A stretch of 64,000 bases of DNA from the NCBI GenBank assembly GCA_010645155.1, contig JAAGOF010000096.1, positions 227,042 to 291,041 on the forward strand, given 5' to 3'. Shown here piece by piece: positions 33,615 to 46,883 of the stretch; position 1 is the first letter of the stretch, and each line of letters opens with the position of its first letter. The notes under the pieces were generated by a model. The model ran no database searches and was not told the origin of the DNA. It saw nothing but the letters and a program-made list of their open reading frames with translations. The position numbers and the translations under genes are program-made. This DNA comes from Tigriopus japonicus (Eukaryota > Arthropoda > Copepoda > Harpacticoida > Harpacticidae).

Positions 33615-36600
33615 AATGTGCTCATTAGATAGTATGTCTCTCTCGATCCAATTGCGTACACATGTTCTTGATTGGGCTGAGTCCCTTTGCTTCAGAACCT
33701 GATTGCCTCGGTGCAATCGTAGTTTGTGATATACTGTAGATGGGACATGCTTTTGTCAGTCCATCCTGTCGAACCTCAGATGTGCATTAACTTTGTGCCA
33801 AGCCGTCATCTCTTGATGTAGATATAATTTGTAACGGTCATTAGTTAGGATGTCAAGCTCAGACCTAACCGGACTCGATTCCTGGTTGGTCAAGCCCGCA
33901 TGAATAGATTTGTCCTTGTAGACTATTATATCCTTAATTTTATTACGCCATGAACCATGTCAGTATTTGAATTCCCTCCCTCTGGTCAAATTCTTGTGTC
34001 TTCATTTTTGCTGTTGGTCCTCTGTTCTCACAAGTGTGCGCTCTTTCATGCAATTAACAGGATAAAGGAAAACTTGAAAAGCTTGTGGTGGCATTCATTT
34101 CCTCTTTCTGAAGCGGGACTTTCCCGACCCTCACATGAATAACATACATGAAGTTCGGCGTGCACGGGGTTCATGTCACATTACCATTACCAAGTGCCAT
34201 ATTCCATGTTCCCGTGGTGCCACAGGGTAAGTCATAAGGTCAATGCTCTAACTGCATGCAATTTGAAGTAAAACTGGCATCAAATGGTTCTCCAACTCGT
34301 TGGAACCTTGAGCATATCATGTAGAATTTAATATTATACATTCTGTGGGAAAAGGAAGAGTCAATTATGTCGTGTGTCGTTTAAACTAGAGCTCTAGTTT
34401 AAACGTAAATAGTCCTCGGAGATCTTGCATCTCATGTGGACATTACACTTTCATTCCACCAAAGTCAGAGCATCATGTCATAAGGATGGCTGATTCTGGC
34501 AGATCCGGGCAGGTTTAAGGTAATACCTTCCTGGGTTTTGGACAGTTGGCGAATCCAGCACCTGAAATTACCCACAGAGGAAAGACCGAGGTAATCTTCT
34601 CACAATGTCAACGGATGGCGAGGTTGGAGAGTTGAATAAATTACGCTTGAGCTTCTTGAATATGTAAAAGTAGTGACTCTCGGAGAAGAAAAGAAGTTCA
34701 GGAAGCCCATTTTTCTAGCTCTTCACTCCTAAGCTGTTTGTCTCTGCCTGATGCAATTTCCCTTGAAAGCGTCTAAAGGTCGACTACAAAGACAAAGTTT
34801 CGAGCCGGCTTACGCCTTAGCTCATTTCAATCATACACGGACACATCAAAGAAAGTGGAGGCCACACTTTGTCATGCTATCATCATCATCATCGTCGTGG
34901 GATTGTTGACCCGATTGAACAGGGTCTTGGATTGCATGTGTTCACAAGAATCGAAAACGAACCCTATCGAAACGAAATTTGTTGCTCTGAACATTGCTTG
35001 TTTCCATGATGGAGTACATTTAGTTCTTAAGAACGAATGGACGAAAGAAGGGAAGGAAAAAAACAAGCAGGATAAGGCATAAAAAACATGCATTGACCCC
35101 CCAGTGTTTCCTGAAGTTGAAATGTACTGTTGAACACTTAAACCTCACCTTAAGAAAAGGAAACATCCTGGGAACAACGAGTGCTTGATATCCAGGTTTG
35201 TTACCGGACCAATCACATTCCTAAGAATTTTAAGGGTGTCCTATTTGCCATGAAACTAATTCTTAATTTTTCCACAATTTCTCAAATAAGACATTTCCCG
35301 CCGTATTGTTGAAGGATCAAAGGCCGAGATATTTGGTTGGGGGTCACTCGCGTTAAGAAAGCCAACGAAACTCGATGACAGGTGTCAAAACTCGTTCTTA
35401 AGTGCTGCCAAAAAATTGAAGAACGTGGCCAACCTGTATTGGACAATCAGATGATTATCCTAAACCCTTTTCTTGGAACGTCTTGCCTTTCATGTGGCCC
35501 AATAAAAAAGTGGCCCGGTAATAATAAATCTAGCTCAGGGTTTAAGTGCACCTTTCAGTGGATCTTTGGTGCAATATGCATGACACTGCCCACATGTAGA
35601 AATGCCCCCCCCCTCCCATCCATGGAAAGTGTGATAGAGGCACATATTATCCGCGTTAAAAATCGTTATATACGCATTGTGTGAACAAGATCGAGCACAT
35701 CTATCCTTTATGGATTCGTAAGCAAGAAACTACAGATGCTGACTCTCTCTGACTCTAGAGGGATATCTACCTATTATGTATACATGTCCTATTTTCTACA
35801 GTACGTATTTGAGCATGATGTGCCTACGTTTCTTTGACGAGAACAGACGACTTGTCTGGCCTTTTAGTGTCCAGGCTCATTGCTCATTTTTGCGCTGTAT
35901 GTAGAAGCCCGGCAGCCTTCAAGGTTTATATTCAACAGAAGTTGTTGGTTAGGTACAAGGATGAAAATTTACCATTTTGATTGTGTGTTTCACTCGCTGC
36001 ATTTGGTGAGAATGATATGCTTTCGTGTCAAGTTCAACATCTATATAGATAGGAAAGGAGTTCACCAGAGGACTAAAATGAATGTCTCCGGCTTCTTTTC
36101 CCTTGGCAAAGGTACACATTCTAGTGCCACTAGAGATTCTCGGGAAAGGTCATTATTTTCTTCGCGGGAAATTGAGAATAAAAAATCATGTCCCCGGAAA
36201 AGTCAAGGAAATAGGGAAATAACCCAATGTAACAGCGGGTCGACCAGTGGCCTGGTCTCTCGCAAAATAACAATTGAGATTGACTTTTTGGAAGAGCTTT
36301 GTGGCATGTAATGAGGAAAAAAACATCATTGGGTAATCGATATTTTTGTGCCCTTTCGGCAGGGTCTTCAAAAGCATTTTTGATGTGGAATCGTGAGAAG
36401 CAGGATACCGTATATGTATTGTTTGTCAGCTGCTGACGGGACTCCAAATGCGAGCTCAAAGTCAGTTGGCGATTAGCATTGAAGAAATTAATTGTCATTA
36501 ATGTCCAAAGCTTCTAGTTCTCAATGGGATTTGGTAGCAACTCCAAAATGTAGTTTGTTAGATAATTAGAAGATGTTTTTGTCTATGATTTACACTTGTC

Positions 36601-37359
36601 AAAGTTTTATTCTGGGTGCTTACAAGCTCCACGTAATGCAAATCATCTAAAATACTCTTGATTGGAGGTATACATAGGGGAATAACCACAAAAAATAGGA
36701 GAAAGCTCATTTCAAGTCTGTACATGTGGACCATGTACTTGGCGCTCAATCTTGTTGAAAAATGGCCTTCAAAATATCCCCTGTTGTTTTTCCATCAGCC
36801 AGCAACCACCAAGCACGAGACAAAATCAGATGGATATGGTTTCGAAATTCGGGGAAACTAGAAATACTAATTGACATGGCAAGAAAAAAAAGCATTTTCA
36901 AGAGGAAGCAATTATTACAAAGAACATAAAGGGGGCTGACTGCACGTGTTTTATCCTTTTTCTTTAACTAATCCTCTCTTGCTTTGATAGTATTATTTTT
37001 TCTATTGGGCAGTTTTTATCATTAAACGTAGCCTGTGGATATTCTTTGGTAAGGTCAATTGCTGCAGTAGGAATGAAGGATCGAATCTCGATCCACACTT
37101 GAAGCAAGATGGTCTGGTAGATCGGTTGGACTGGTATTGGTTTGCCAATTCGTGAGAGCGGAACCAGACTAGGCTCAGCCCAAGGGAAAGTCTCTCTTGT
37201 GTACCTATCAATAACATTACAAAAAAAAATACGTATGCACAGTGATAGCATTTTTTGGCTAAGACTTGATCGCTCATTCCGAGAATATCTTGACCATTGT
37301 AGAGCCACAGTCAGACAAAGTTTTCCATCAAGTTAAAGCCGAAGGCGTCCATTTTTCAG
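33615..37359. other. Intergenic or upstream intron of NDUFA12
   Basis: No exon encoding the missing N-terminal part of NDUFA12 could be found here on the plus strand. Short frames lack recognisable domains. A perfect 28-bp palindrome is listed separately. Confidence 0.4.
34378..34405. repeat. Perfect 28-bp palindrome
   Basis: Self-complementary with no spacer, each half CGTTTAAACTAGAG or its complement. It could extrude a cruciform or be a dimeric binding site. No adjacent gene start was seen. Confidence 0.9.
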
Positions 37360-40300
37360 GTACCAACCGATGGGTAATCTACAATGAGGACAAGGGCACC
37401 AATTACGACGGCAGCCAAATTCCGGCCGAATGGTTCGGATGGATGCACTACAAGACCGATTTGCCTCCTACTGAGGTAAGTAGTACATACCGGTATGTTC
37501 ACGGCAACCTCATATTACCCCTGTCAGGTGGCAATCGTGTGAAATTGCACTTTTTCATGACTTTATGCTCCATCGGAAAATTAATGGGATACTCTTGGTT
37601 GTTGGACCTTTCAGTATTATGGGTCCTCAAAACTCATGGAGCAGACATAATTTGACGTTAAAAGGCGACCTTGAGAGAAAGGGTCACCCTCTGTTCCAAT
37701 TATCATTAATGGTTCCGGTTAAAGCTTTTCATTCTTGGTTCACATTTTCAAGAGAGGTCTAAATCTTAATTGAAATTTAAGTAATAAAAACCGGTCATCA
37801 TCAGTCATATTTGGCAAGTTTTGGATTACCTTTGACGGTGTTCAGTAGCTGATAAGTAGGGCTGAATATTTTAGGTTTTACATAAAAACCTAGGTTTTAA
37901 CCTAAAACGCCTTTTTTGGACAATTTTTACCTAAAAATAAGTTTCCAACCTAAAATTAACTTTTTTCTCGCATTTTTCAGGCAATTTTTACCTAAAACTA
38001 AGTTTTCAACCTAAAATTAACTTTTTTCTCACCCTAAAGTCATTTGACTACGCCCACTTGAAAATTACCCCAGTGTCTTTAAAACAAAAAAAAAGGAAGA
38101 AAGTGGAAGAGTGGGAGCCACAATGTTTTTCATCTCATCAACATACCAAATTAGCTTTATCAGGTGGTTTCAGGCCAACATACTGCCAATTAAGGGCGCT
38201 CATTGTCATTTTTTGAAGTCATATTTTTCTCTTGTCTCGTTATCAGTCATTTCATCTCGATTTTAGGGCGCAAATTTTCAATTTCCTTTTTTTAAGTCGA
38301 AATTTTTTTTAAACTCGTTTTTAGGTCAAAAATTTCTGAACTCGTTTTAAGGTCAAAATTTTCTGAACTTGTTTTAAGGTAAAATATTTCAGAACTCGTT
38401 TTAAGGTCAAAAATTTCTGAACTCGTTTTAAGGTCAAAAATTTCCGATCTCCGTGTTTAGGTCGACGATTTTCGGTCTCATTTTCGGTCAAAAATTGCCG
38501 ATCACCTTTTTTGGGTCGACAATTTTTGATCTGGATTTTTTGGTCGCATTTTTGCCACTTTCTGCCATATTCTGCCGCTTAACAAATTTCACTGGCACAA
38601 ACTTTTCTATACTGGCATTTTCCCCCACTGCCAAATAAAATTTTCATTGCCTTTGTCTCTGCTCAACTACTTTTACTCTTGCCAAGAGTAAAGTGCTGAA
38701 AAACAATAGATAAAAGGCAAAATTTGGTCTGAAAAGCCACTGTAAAAGGTGTAATCTATTCAACCTAAAAAAAAACCTAAAACGTAGTTTTGGGCAACCT
38801 AATTATGTCATAATTTGCCCAAAAAGTTAACCTAAAATATTCAGCCCTACTGATAAGGATAGGGACGCAGGAAAAGATATTATTTAAGAAATATGAGTCA
38901 CCATGTCGTGTTTATTTTAATCGTTTGTGCTTAAAAACATTTTTGTCCGTTGAACTTTGGAAGAAAAGGTCAAGGAAACATCTAATAGGTAAAACACTTA
39001 CTTGAAACCCAAACCTTTTAGGCCTACTGAAGGCCAAGGAACTGACATTTTTTTGAGCAAGTGTCTTCCTATGTTGTGAGGCGATGCCATAAAAAATACA
39101 AGTAGAAATAATATTTTGAAAGGATTTTTCGTTATACGCTTTTTTTCCACGGAGCATTCCACCGAAGATTTGTCAATCACAAAAGGTTTTTTTTAAAAAG
39201 ATACCCGTCTCTTGAGAAGAAATTGTAATCCATGAATACTCAAGTGAAAACCGATTCGACCATATCCAATGGAAAAGCCATTACGCCAATAATCCAAAGC
39301 CATAAATCCAATAGAACGCTTAGCTTGTTGCATTTTCGGGGGATTTCTGTTTTCATCCACTACGTGTCTCGTACAAGGATGGCAAATTTTGACTTTTAGT
39401 GAATTTCTGTCACCAAGTGGCAGAAAATGGCAGAGAGTGATAAAAAATAATAGAAAATGGCCGCTAATGGACAAAAAAACGCATGGGCTTATGGTCAACA
39501 ACAAATCTTTGTTTGCGAAATACAATTCAGAGAATAAAACCTATGATAAAAGTCTGCACAAATAGTGTAAAGAAACAAATATTACCTCTCAATATCAATT
39601 GGAATGTTAGAATAACTTTTTAAGCGTTATTTTTGTCAACACTTGCATGAAGAAATACTATTACTTAGTCTAGGTCTCAAGAAATCATGGTGTTTATTTG
39701 TCTTTTCATTAGATATTCCCTGGTTAAAGATACCTCATTCTTTTAAAGTGCTTTAAAGCAATGACAATTTAGGTTGAGATAAGATCTCCAATTAAAATTA
39801 TGACGCAAATTGATGTGAATTCATGAATAGCTCTTATAATGTACTTCTATTCTGTTTCAGAAATGAAAAAAAAATATTGTTTATCGCACTACGTTTACAT
39901 CTTCAAAAGGTTAGGTACATGTTTAAGACGAATTTTGGCCACCCTGACTTAGGGGGAAATTCAAATATGAATCGAAAAGATCGATTTTATGAAGCTGTAT
40001 CAGTTCTTTGATGCAATGAGCCTTTGGAGAGATGTTAAGGCCATAGTAATACACTGAAAAGTACGTAATTTTATCCTAAACAGTATTAAATGTGTTGATC
40101 TAAGGAGTGTTTTGAAACATTGATTTCTGCCATTTTCTGCCACTTTTTTCGCATGAATTAAAACCATTTTCTACCAGGTGGGAGAAAGTGGCTTTTATTC
40201 ACATGCCATCACTGGTCTCAAAGGAAGCTATCTTGGTCTGTGCAATTGAAGGCTCTTTTTCGGGAACTTGCCATTTCATCACTGCGCCAAAAGCAAGCTA

Positions 40301-43300
40301 GCATGCAACTGAATCAAATTGTCATATGCTCAAATCAGCAATGCCTTGGGAAAACATTGTGTCCGAACGGTTTCTTGGTACGATTGAAGGCAAGGCGAGC
40401 GCATTGACACCATTGATTGGCAGCTATTCTTAGTTGCATTGCCGCCGAAAAGGGTCTTATATTGCAGAGGAAAATAGCTTGGTACATCAAGTTCGTCTTT
40501 TTAGAACACTCTAGTGACTTATTTGGCAAACATTTTGACTCTTTTTTTTCTCTTAGCGCTTCTCATTAGAAACAACCGGAATGTTCGTTTCTTTTGAAAC
40601 GCCTTGCACCTGGGCAACTTTGGAGAGTTAATTGACGCATAAAGAACTTAAACTGAGGTTCATTGGCCTATCCATGATTTAGTGCACGTCATTTTCCCAC
40701 TCGAGTGTAGAGCATTTATGACGACTTTTAAACGATCCTTGGTCATATCATATATTAATGAATAAAAATATACTACAACTTCAAGGTGATCAGCCTTTGG
40801 ATTTCACTCTGCGTATTCGAGGTCGATTCGAGCATTTCAAAAGAGACGGAGAACTGCCAATGCAAGTAGATCATCCCACGAAGTTGCCATGCCATGCAAC
40901 CCAAAGAGTCCCACATGGAACTCGTTGAAATTTGATCATTTTCGCTATCGAAAGATCAAGTTGAACTCCTTTTTCGCCCTTCAGCCAGACCCGGTTTTTA
41001 CTTCAGACGTGCTTCAGAGATCTCGTGTGAATTATTCAAGACCTCGGGTTGATTTAGGAGTTTGATCGTGTGTTGCTCGCTCACTCCTTTTTTGGTACGG
41101 ATTTGGATATTTCGAGTGATCAAAACATCGTTCGAAACACGAGTATCTCTTTCCTTTTGTATTGTTGCTTTTTTTCAATGGACCAATAGGACTCCTTTTC
41201 AAACGGCCGATCGACCAACGAGGCTTTTTGGTTGACCTGTAAACTACAAGACCACCTTTTTTGCTCAAGCAGAAAGTGAACATGCGGGTACACGATGACT
41301 TAATGCGGGTCAAAAGTTGACGGAAGGGTTTGGGCACTAGACAAGGTCAACGCAAGACGCATCCCTCAAAGGCCATATGATCTTGAGACCATCTTGAAAA
41401 GGGAGCATTGTTTTTTTTTTTTCAATCAAGTCTTCACCCCCCTTTGGAGCTCGTTTTGAGTAAATCTACTTTAATTTGGCCCATTTGTTGGCAGCTGAGA
41501 TTGGCTCCTATCTTCGTGGATTCCTCTTAACGACTCTGCTTCATTTGAGATTTGTTCCATTATCATTATTGTTGTTGTATTCTTCTTGAATCGGACCGTA
41601 ATAAAACCCGCTGCAGTTGTCTCAATGGAAGCGAGCACCTTCTGGTGGCAATTGCTCTTAGCTTTATGGAGAAAACAGTCTGCCACAATTATATTGAGAC
41701 TCAGTGTTCACCCAATGTTAACGACTACAATGTTCAGTTCCAATGGACAACCATTGAACATTGAGAAAATAAACCGTTAACTAACTCTCCAAAAGCTATT
41801 GTACGTGTGCTTTCAAAGACTATAATAGTGGGGGCTCAACTTGGATCTACCAATTTTGAACGTTCTACGAAAGATATTATCCAAAAGTTTCCGGGGCCCA
41901 ATAAGACAACACAATTTTCCAAGGAAAGGTCATGGAATGTCCCTATCTTTTTGAGTCATTTTAATGGTTTCTCACAAAATTGATCAAGAGTCTTGGTTTT
42001 ATTGGACAAGTCTGCAGAGAGTGGAGCACAGACGTTACAATAAATGCTATTCTTTAAGACAATGGTGTTGCAAGGCCTCAACGGTCCAATATTTTTTTGA
42101 GAAACCAGGCGCAATGTTCTCCCCATCTGGGGATGGGGGTTCCAGCGATTTTTTTGTCGTCTTTCTGACACACTCATTCACCCACTGACACGTTCCCATT
42201 GGTGCTTTGGCCTCAACTAGGTCTGGCGAGTGGGCCTTGTGCCTCTTGCCATGGCCCATACCATCCATCTATCCAAGCTCAAGGGGAACCAGAAAGCTTT
42301 TGGAAACCAGAACCCTGAATCATTTTCTTGACGCCATTTGCTCTTTTCAGGTAGAAAGGCTTTCCCAGGCTCGTTTGAAAGCAACTGAGCTCAACCATAG
42401 TTTCCCCTCGTTGGGCTTGGCCAAAAGTTCCGTTAAGCTGGCCAGATGCAACATTTAGAACACTGCAAATTCTCTCTTGGTTTCAGTCATCCATCACATT
42501 TTTACTCAGTCGTTTATTCATGCCCACTCAAGCAACAGTTTGGCGAACATGTTTTGCGGCCGCATTTCCACATAGTACAAAAGAACGTATCCAAAAACAT
42601 CCAACCCATCAAACGAACGTGTCTGTCATGTTATTTCGAGAGACATCCGGACCACCCTGGACCTACTGCTACATCTCAGGCCTGAGCAATTTGTTGGCGA
42701 ATAATGGGTTGTCGACGAAAACGGGCTGGGTCCTCCCCACAGCCTTGTCAACTAATGCCAATGAATGAAAAAGCTTGGAGAGCTCAAGTGTTGCGCCGAG
42801 TTTTCCAGTCTGATGTCATAGCAAAGCTCTTTTAGTTTCATCTGACTCACAAACCAAGTGCTCAGATTCTTGTTCCAATTCCAGATTTAAATCGGAAGGA
42901 AAGGCACGGAAGAAAAGTTCCATTTCCGCACAAAGGCAACCATGCGAAAAACAGTCTCTCAATTCGACCTCTTGAGATTCGATCCTCTTGTTATACGGAA
43001 AATGGAAAGTAGATTCATTCATCTTCCAGCTTTGGTGGGCTCATTTATCTCTGTTTTGGCTTGCCTTGTTCAGCTTCTTTATCGAAGGTATATTTCGATG
43101 GGCTCATAAACGAAGCTCTTAAACGCGCAATGCCATTAACATTCGATAGGGGCCAAAATAGCCCGAACTATTTACCCAGTTGATTGGCGATTAACTTGAT
43201 GGTCGAGCCTCGATTCAATGTATGTATCTTTCACCATTTAGGACCCTTGTACAACAGGTCTACAGTACGTGCAACGTGTTCGATCTTCAAAGCAAGGAGC

Positions 43301-46300
43301 TGTCCGTTCAAATGTTCCAAAGCATAAGAAAATGGAACGAAGAAGCTTATTAATCCCCATCTAGAGGTCCTCGAATTTCCTAAATAGAATTTTCCAGCCT
43401 GACCAGATAACAATGTCTACATAGAAACTCTCAGATCATGGCAGCAGATATTCCTAGACAAGGCAAATGGGGGATTGTACATTTTGGAGGGCTAAGAGAC
43501 CAAGAGTTTAAAGCAAACACATGCCAAGTTTATTTGTTGGAGTATTGGGTAATATCATCTCTGAACAAATCCCCTGAGTTCGATTCTAGTTAGGCAGGGA
43601 GACTACGGCGACACATAAAGTACTTGGCCAATACTGTAGGTGTCACATGCAGTATTTCCTGGGTTAACTTTAGTTATCAAACAAATACAAACGCCCAATT
43701 GGAAATTCCTTTCCACACGTTGACATTAAACGAATTGTTTATGAAATTCGTTTTGAAGCAAAAAATTGATTAAAAATACTACTCTTTCCTGCGCAGGGGA
43801 CACTTTTTGGCTCAGTTCCTGTAGAAAGATCTGAAAGTAAGTTCCGTGTATGTCTGTTCTTATGTCCAGTATTGGATGGGCTTTCTGCTTTTGAGTGCAA
43901 TTTAGTTTCGAAAAATTTCTTGAGAAACGTCGGCGAGAAGAATCAAACCTGACAGACACCTCTCTTACTATAGCTAACTTGGTCGGTTTAAAATCATTTT
44001 TGAGCGTCAACCTCATTTTCAGTGACATTCATGTTTCACTTGTCCAAGCTCCAAGCATCTGATCGGATTAAAAAGATGTGAAAAACATATTTTAACGGGA
44101 TTTTTTTGAATTTCTTACTAATCCAGAGGGTGTCAAGGCAGAAAGTATATATGCAAAGTATATGGAGCCTGCCATCAAATTCTGTTTTGATAGTCTTCTA
44201 AGAATTAAGATCAACTTGTATTAAGCATATATTCGGAATGTCTTTCTAGCACTGTTACTTGAGACAAAAAATTCAATGGTCAAACCAGAAATATGCACGC
44301 AAAAGTCTTTGTGAAGCCAAAACTAAGGCCTCGATCTTCAGTGTTGACCTTTCTTTGTGGTTGGGTTTGGTTAATAATTAACATCATCCATCGAGGAATT
44401 ATGTAGTATGTGCTGTGTTCAACGAGCTGCTGACGATGGAACACTTTGTACGTGCTCTTAGTCAAGTATTTGCTCAGGAAGGAGCTCCTTTAGATAATTT
44501 GACTATGAAATATTCATGCCTGCCTCGCTCAGTTTGCTCCTCCCCTTTCTACCACTCTCAACGACAATTCACGTCTCGTGGAGAAGGACCGCCCAAATTG
44601 GGGAACAAATTCCATTTCAAACGTCGAAAGCCTGACCCGATTCTTAAGCTGCACCTTTACTGAAACTGTCGTTTTCAGCGTCCACTCCATGCTGTTCCTG
44701 TCCATTTTGTATGGCATGAATGATTGAGATTATTTTTTAATCTTTAATGACAATAACATGGTCCGTTTTGAAAGTAATTACTCAATGGATTAAGAAGCAC
44801 TTTGCCCTTTGTCTTCTAATACAATGACCTTCCAGATGACATGTGACTTGATATTGATGTTTCGCATTCGTGCAATTTGTCTAAGTTTGGTGTGACTTAC
44901 TTTGCAAGTCCACTTCCCAATTTTCTGCGCTCCTATTACTTGTGATAAAAATGATCACCGATTGAGTCAAGGAATTGAGCAGGGAGCTTTACGTTTGGCA
45001 ATGATATAGTGAAGATATACAATAGTGGTGCATTATCTCCTTTCTGTTCTTCTCTCTTCTTCAAGTTGGATTGGTCACTTTGGAAATGAATAGTGGCATT
45101 AGTTTTAACAAGAACAGCTAAGTTCGTAGCATCCAGAAGGCCTTTAGCAAACACAACTTGTGCCGAACAAACATTACTACGAAAGTTAAGTCCCCACTCT
45201 CTCACTCTGTTTCTGCGTCTATTCTCCTCTCTGCTCTTGACTCGAGCCCCCAGGAAAGATTGGTTGGTTGGTTGGATGGATAGATGGATGGATAGATGCT
45301 TGCTTGTCTTTGGCAAGTACGTAGCAAACAAAGGAGCAGTTCCCAAATGTTGACCTGACTTCATGATTCCAACCAACAAACAAATGCTCACCTTCTTCCT
45401 GAGGTTAATCATCATTCAGTAAGCTTTGCCAGTAGCCAGATATTCTGGCGTTTCCGGAGACAAATGATGACTATCTGATGAGGAGGAGTCTGGGCAAATA
45501 AAACCCCGGTAATTGAACCGGTTAGGTTTACTCAGGGACTTGCTTGGCTTCTGAGAACAAAGAAAGAAGGACAACGAAATAAGCTTGAAAATTCTAGCAT
45601 ATTTTGGCAAAAGTTGAAAAATCCTAAAGAGTTGCCAAAAGCAGGACGCTCAAAGTTCAAGCGGTTAGAAAGCGCATAAAGTGGAAGCGTGTGCCTGTTC
45701 ATAAATTTTAGGATACAAGATGTCGAAAATGGACTTTTCGAGAGGAAGAATGACGTTATCAAGTAGATGTTGCTCGAAAAGCTCAACCATTTTACAAAGG
45801 CAAAAGCTCCGGCTCTCAAAAACCAAAGATTAATCTCCATACTACTAAAATTAAAATCCACTTCCGTCGTGAGAAGACATTGAAATATTCATTCGGACCT
45901 TCAGTTTGAGCCTTATAAACCCGAGCTCGAGTTAAGACCAATCTCTAAATTTGGACACCTTTGTCTGCTTTGGAGTCGACTAGCACGGTTCTTGTGAGAC
46001 AGCACCTCCTGGCTCAGTAACGTGTGGCCTTCAAATCAAACCCGCCGTATTAATAACGCCCCTTATTTGTTTAAGAAGAACAACAAAATCTTTTCTATTG
46101 AGGAATTCAATTTCGTTAAGACTGGACCAGGGGCAATGTTATTTTTTTCGTCGAGTTCGAGCATTAACAATCGTGTGGGCTTGACTGTCATTTTCATATT
46201 GCAACCTGTCCTTTTCGGCCAATCAGATGCTGTGGTGGCCGAGATTGTGGTTGTGGGGTCGCTGAAAGTTGGGCTTGGCAATCAAAAATCATGATGTACG

Positions 46301-46484
46301 TACGTACGTGGAACATCGCGTTTTCCTGATCCTGTTGTTTTCTTTCCAGAAAAAGCCCGTTGAATACAAATGGATGGCGGCTCATAAGGAGAACTTATCC
46401 GGCACAAAAGACGCCTACATGCCCTACTCGACCACCCGACCCAAAATCGAGTCGTGGACGCCCGGACAAAAGAGTTCCACGTAA
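37360..46484 (+). CDS. NDUFA12: NADH:ubiquinone oxidoreductase subunit A12, last two exons (partial)
   Basis: Exon 37360-37475 follows TTTTTCAG and ends before GTAAGT. It encodes TNRWVIYNEDKGTNYDGSQIP then AEWFGWMHYKTDLPPTE, matching the RHRWVVY...VPPEWHRWLH region of NDUFA12. The last exon, 46350-46484, after TTTCCAG, encodes KKPVEYKWMAAHKENLSGTK then YMPYSTTRPKIESW and a TAA. This corresponds to the conserved NHKFN...YVPYSTTRKKIQEW end. Phases agree: the first exon enters at phase 1 and exits at phase 0. NDUFA12 (B17.2) is a small matrix-side accessory subunit of mitochondrial complex I that binds near the Q and N modules. The 5' exons (about 50-60 residues) were not found. The intron between the two exons is 8,874 bp and contains two hAT-like elements and a SINE-like repeat. 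Confidence 0.9.
37857..38849. mobile_element. hAT-like non-autonomous element, family C (993 bp) with perfect 8-bp duplication
   Basis: TIRs TAGGGCTGAATATTTTAGGT and its complement close an element flanked by an exact CTGATAAG at 37849-37856 and 38850-38857. The interior has two units of a 61-bp repeat (about 37921-38035, CAATTTTTACCTAAAA...) and a diverged 27-bp tandem array at 38312-38540 (AACTCGTTTTAAGGTCAAAA type). No transposase frame. The perfect duplication suggests a fairly recent insertion into the NDUFA12 intron. Confidence 0.9.
38312..38540 (+). repeat. 27-bp tandem repeat array inside hAT family C element
   Basis: Five or more units of GAACTCGTTTTAAGGTCAAA plus AATTTCT, the outer ones progressively diverged. 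Confidence 0.8.
39374..40214. mobile_element. hAT-like non-autonomous element, family D (841 bp)
   Basis: The left end CAAGGATGGCAAATTTTGAC...CACCAAGTGGCAGAAAATGG pairs imperfectly with the right end, in reverse CAGTGATGGCATGTGAATAA...CCACCTGGTAGAAAATGG. The 8-bp flanks GTCTCGTA (39366-39373) and GTCTCAAA (40215-40222) share six bases. No transposase frame. It lies in the NDUFA12 intron 525 bp from family C. Confidence 0.75.
40223..43571. other. NDUFA12 intron, no other feature recognised
   Basis: Short frames on both strands without domains or splice support. No tandem array or shared repeat noticed. Confidence 0.45.
43572..43680 (+). repeat. SINE-like repeat, family 4, copy 2
   Basis: Plus-strand partner of 2515-2612: B-box-like GAGTTCGATTCTAG, then GGCAGGGAGACTACGGCGAC, AAGTACTTGGCCAATA, and CCTGGGTTAACTTTA. 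It lies within the NDUFA12 intron. No A-box or tail was identified, so it is a truncated copy. Confidence 0.5.
43681..46349. other. NDUFA12 intron, no other feature recognised
   Basis: Short frames only. A run of GGTT/GGAT simple sequence occurs near 45262-45298. No exon was recognised. Confidence 0.45.
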
Positions 46485-46877
46485 TGAACGATCAAACATG
46501 CGAGGCACATCCATTCAACCATTTAATCGTTCAGATGTGCCCTTAACCTACGTAGAAGCAAACGTACCGGTATCGACAACATTCAAACTACATGCACGGA
46601 CACGAGACACCAATCACCGATGAAACGAAACGACATCCACTGCTAGCTGTGCTCTCGACCCGGTTGGTGAGATGTCCTGCACTTACACCGAGTCACCCTT
46701 ACTATCATCACCACTACCATCATCATCATCATAATCATCTTCTCCCCGCCCTTGATCGGCATCGTCATCAATGCCTCGTCCGTCTGATCCGTCAATCTGA
46801 TTCCCGTAGATGTTGTTTGTGTATCATGCCTGTGCTTTGTAGAATGTAGTTCCTGTAACTGAGTCGTGTCCTAATCC

Positions 46878-46883
46878 AATAAA
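46878..46883 (+). promoter_or_regulatory. Poly-A signal AATAAA, likely of NDUFA12
   Basis: A canonical AATAAA lies 394 nt after the NDUFA12 stop codon, downstream of a 3' UTR with a CAT-rich tract (about 46705-46737). It is the first AATAAA I noticed after the stop. Confidence 0.55.
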
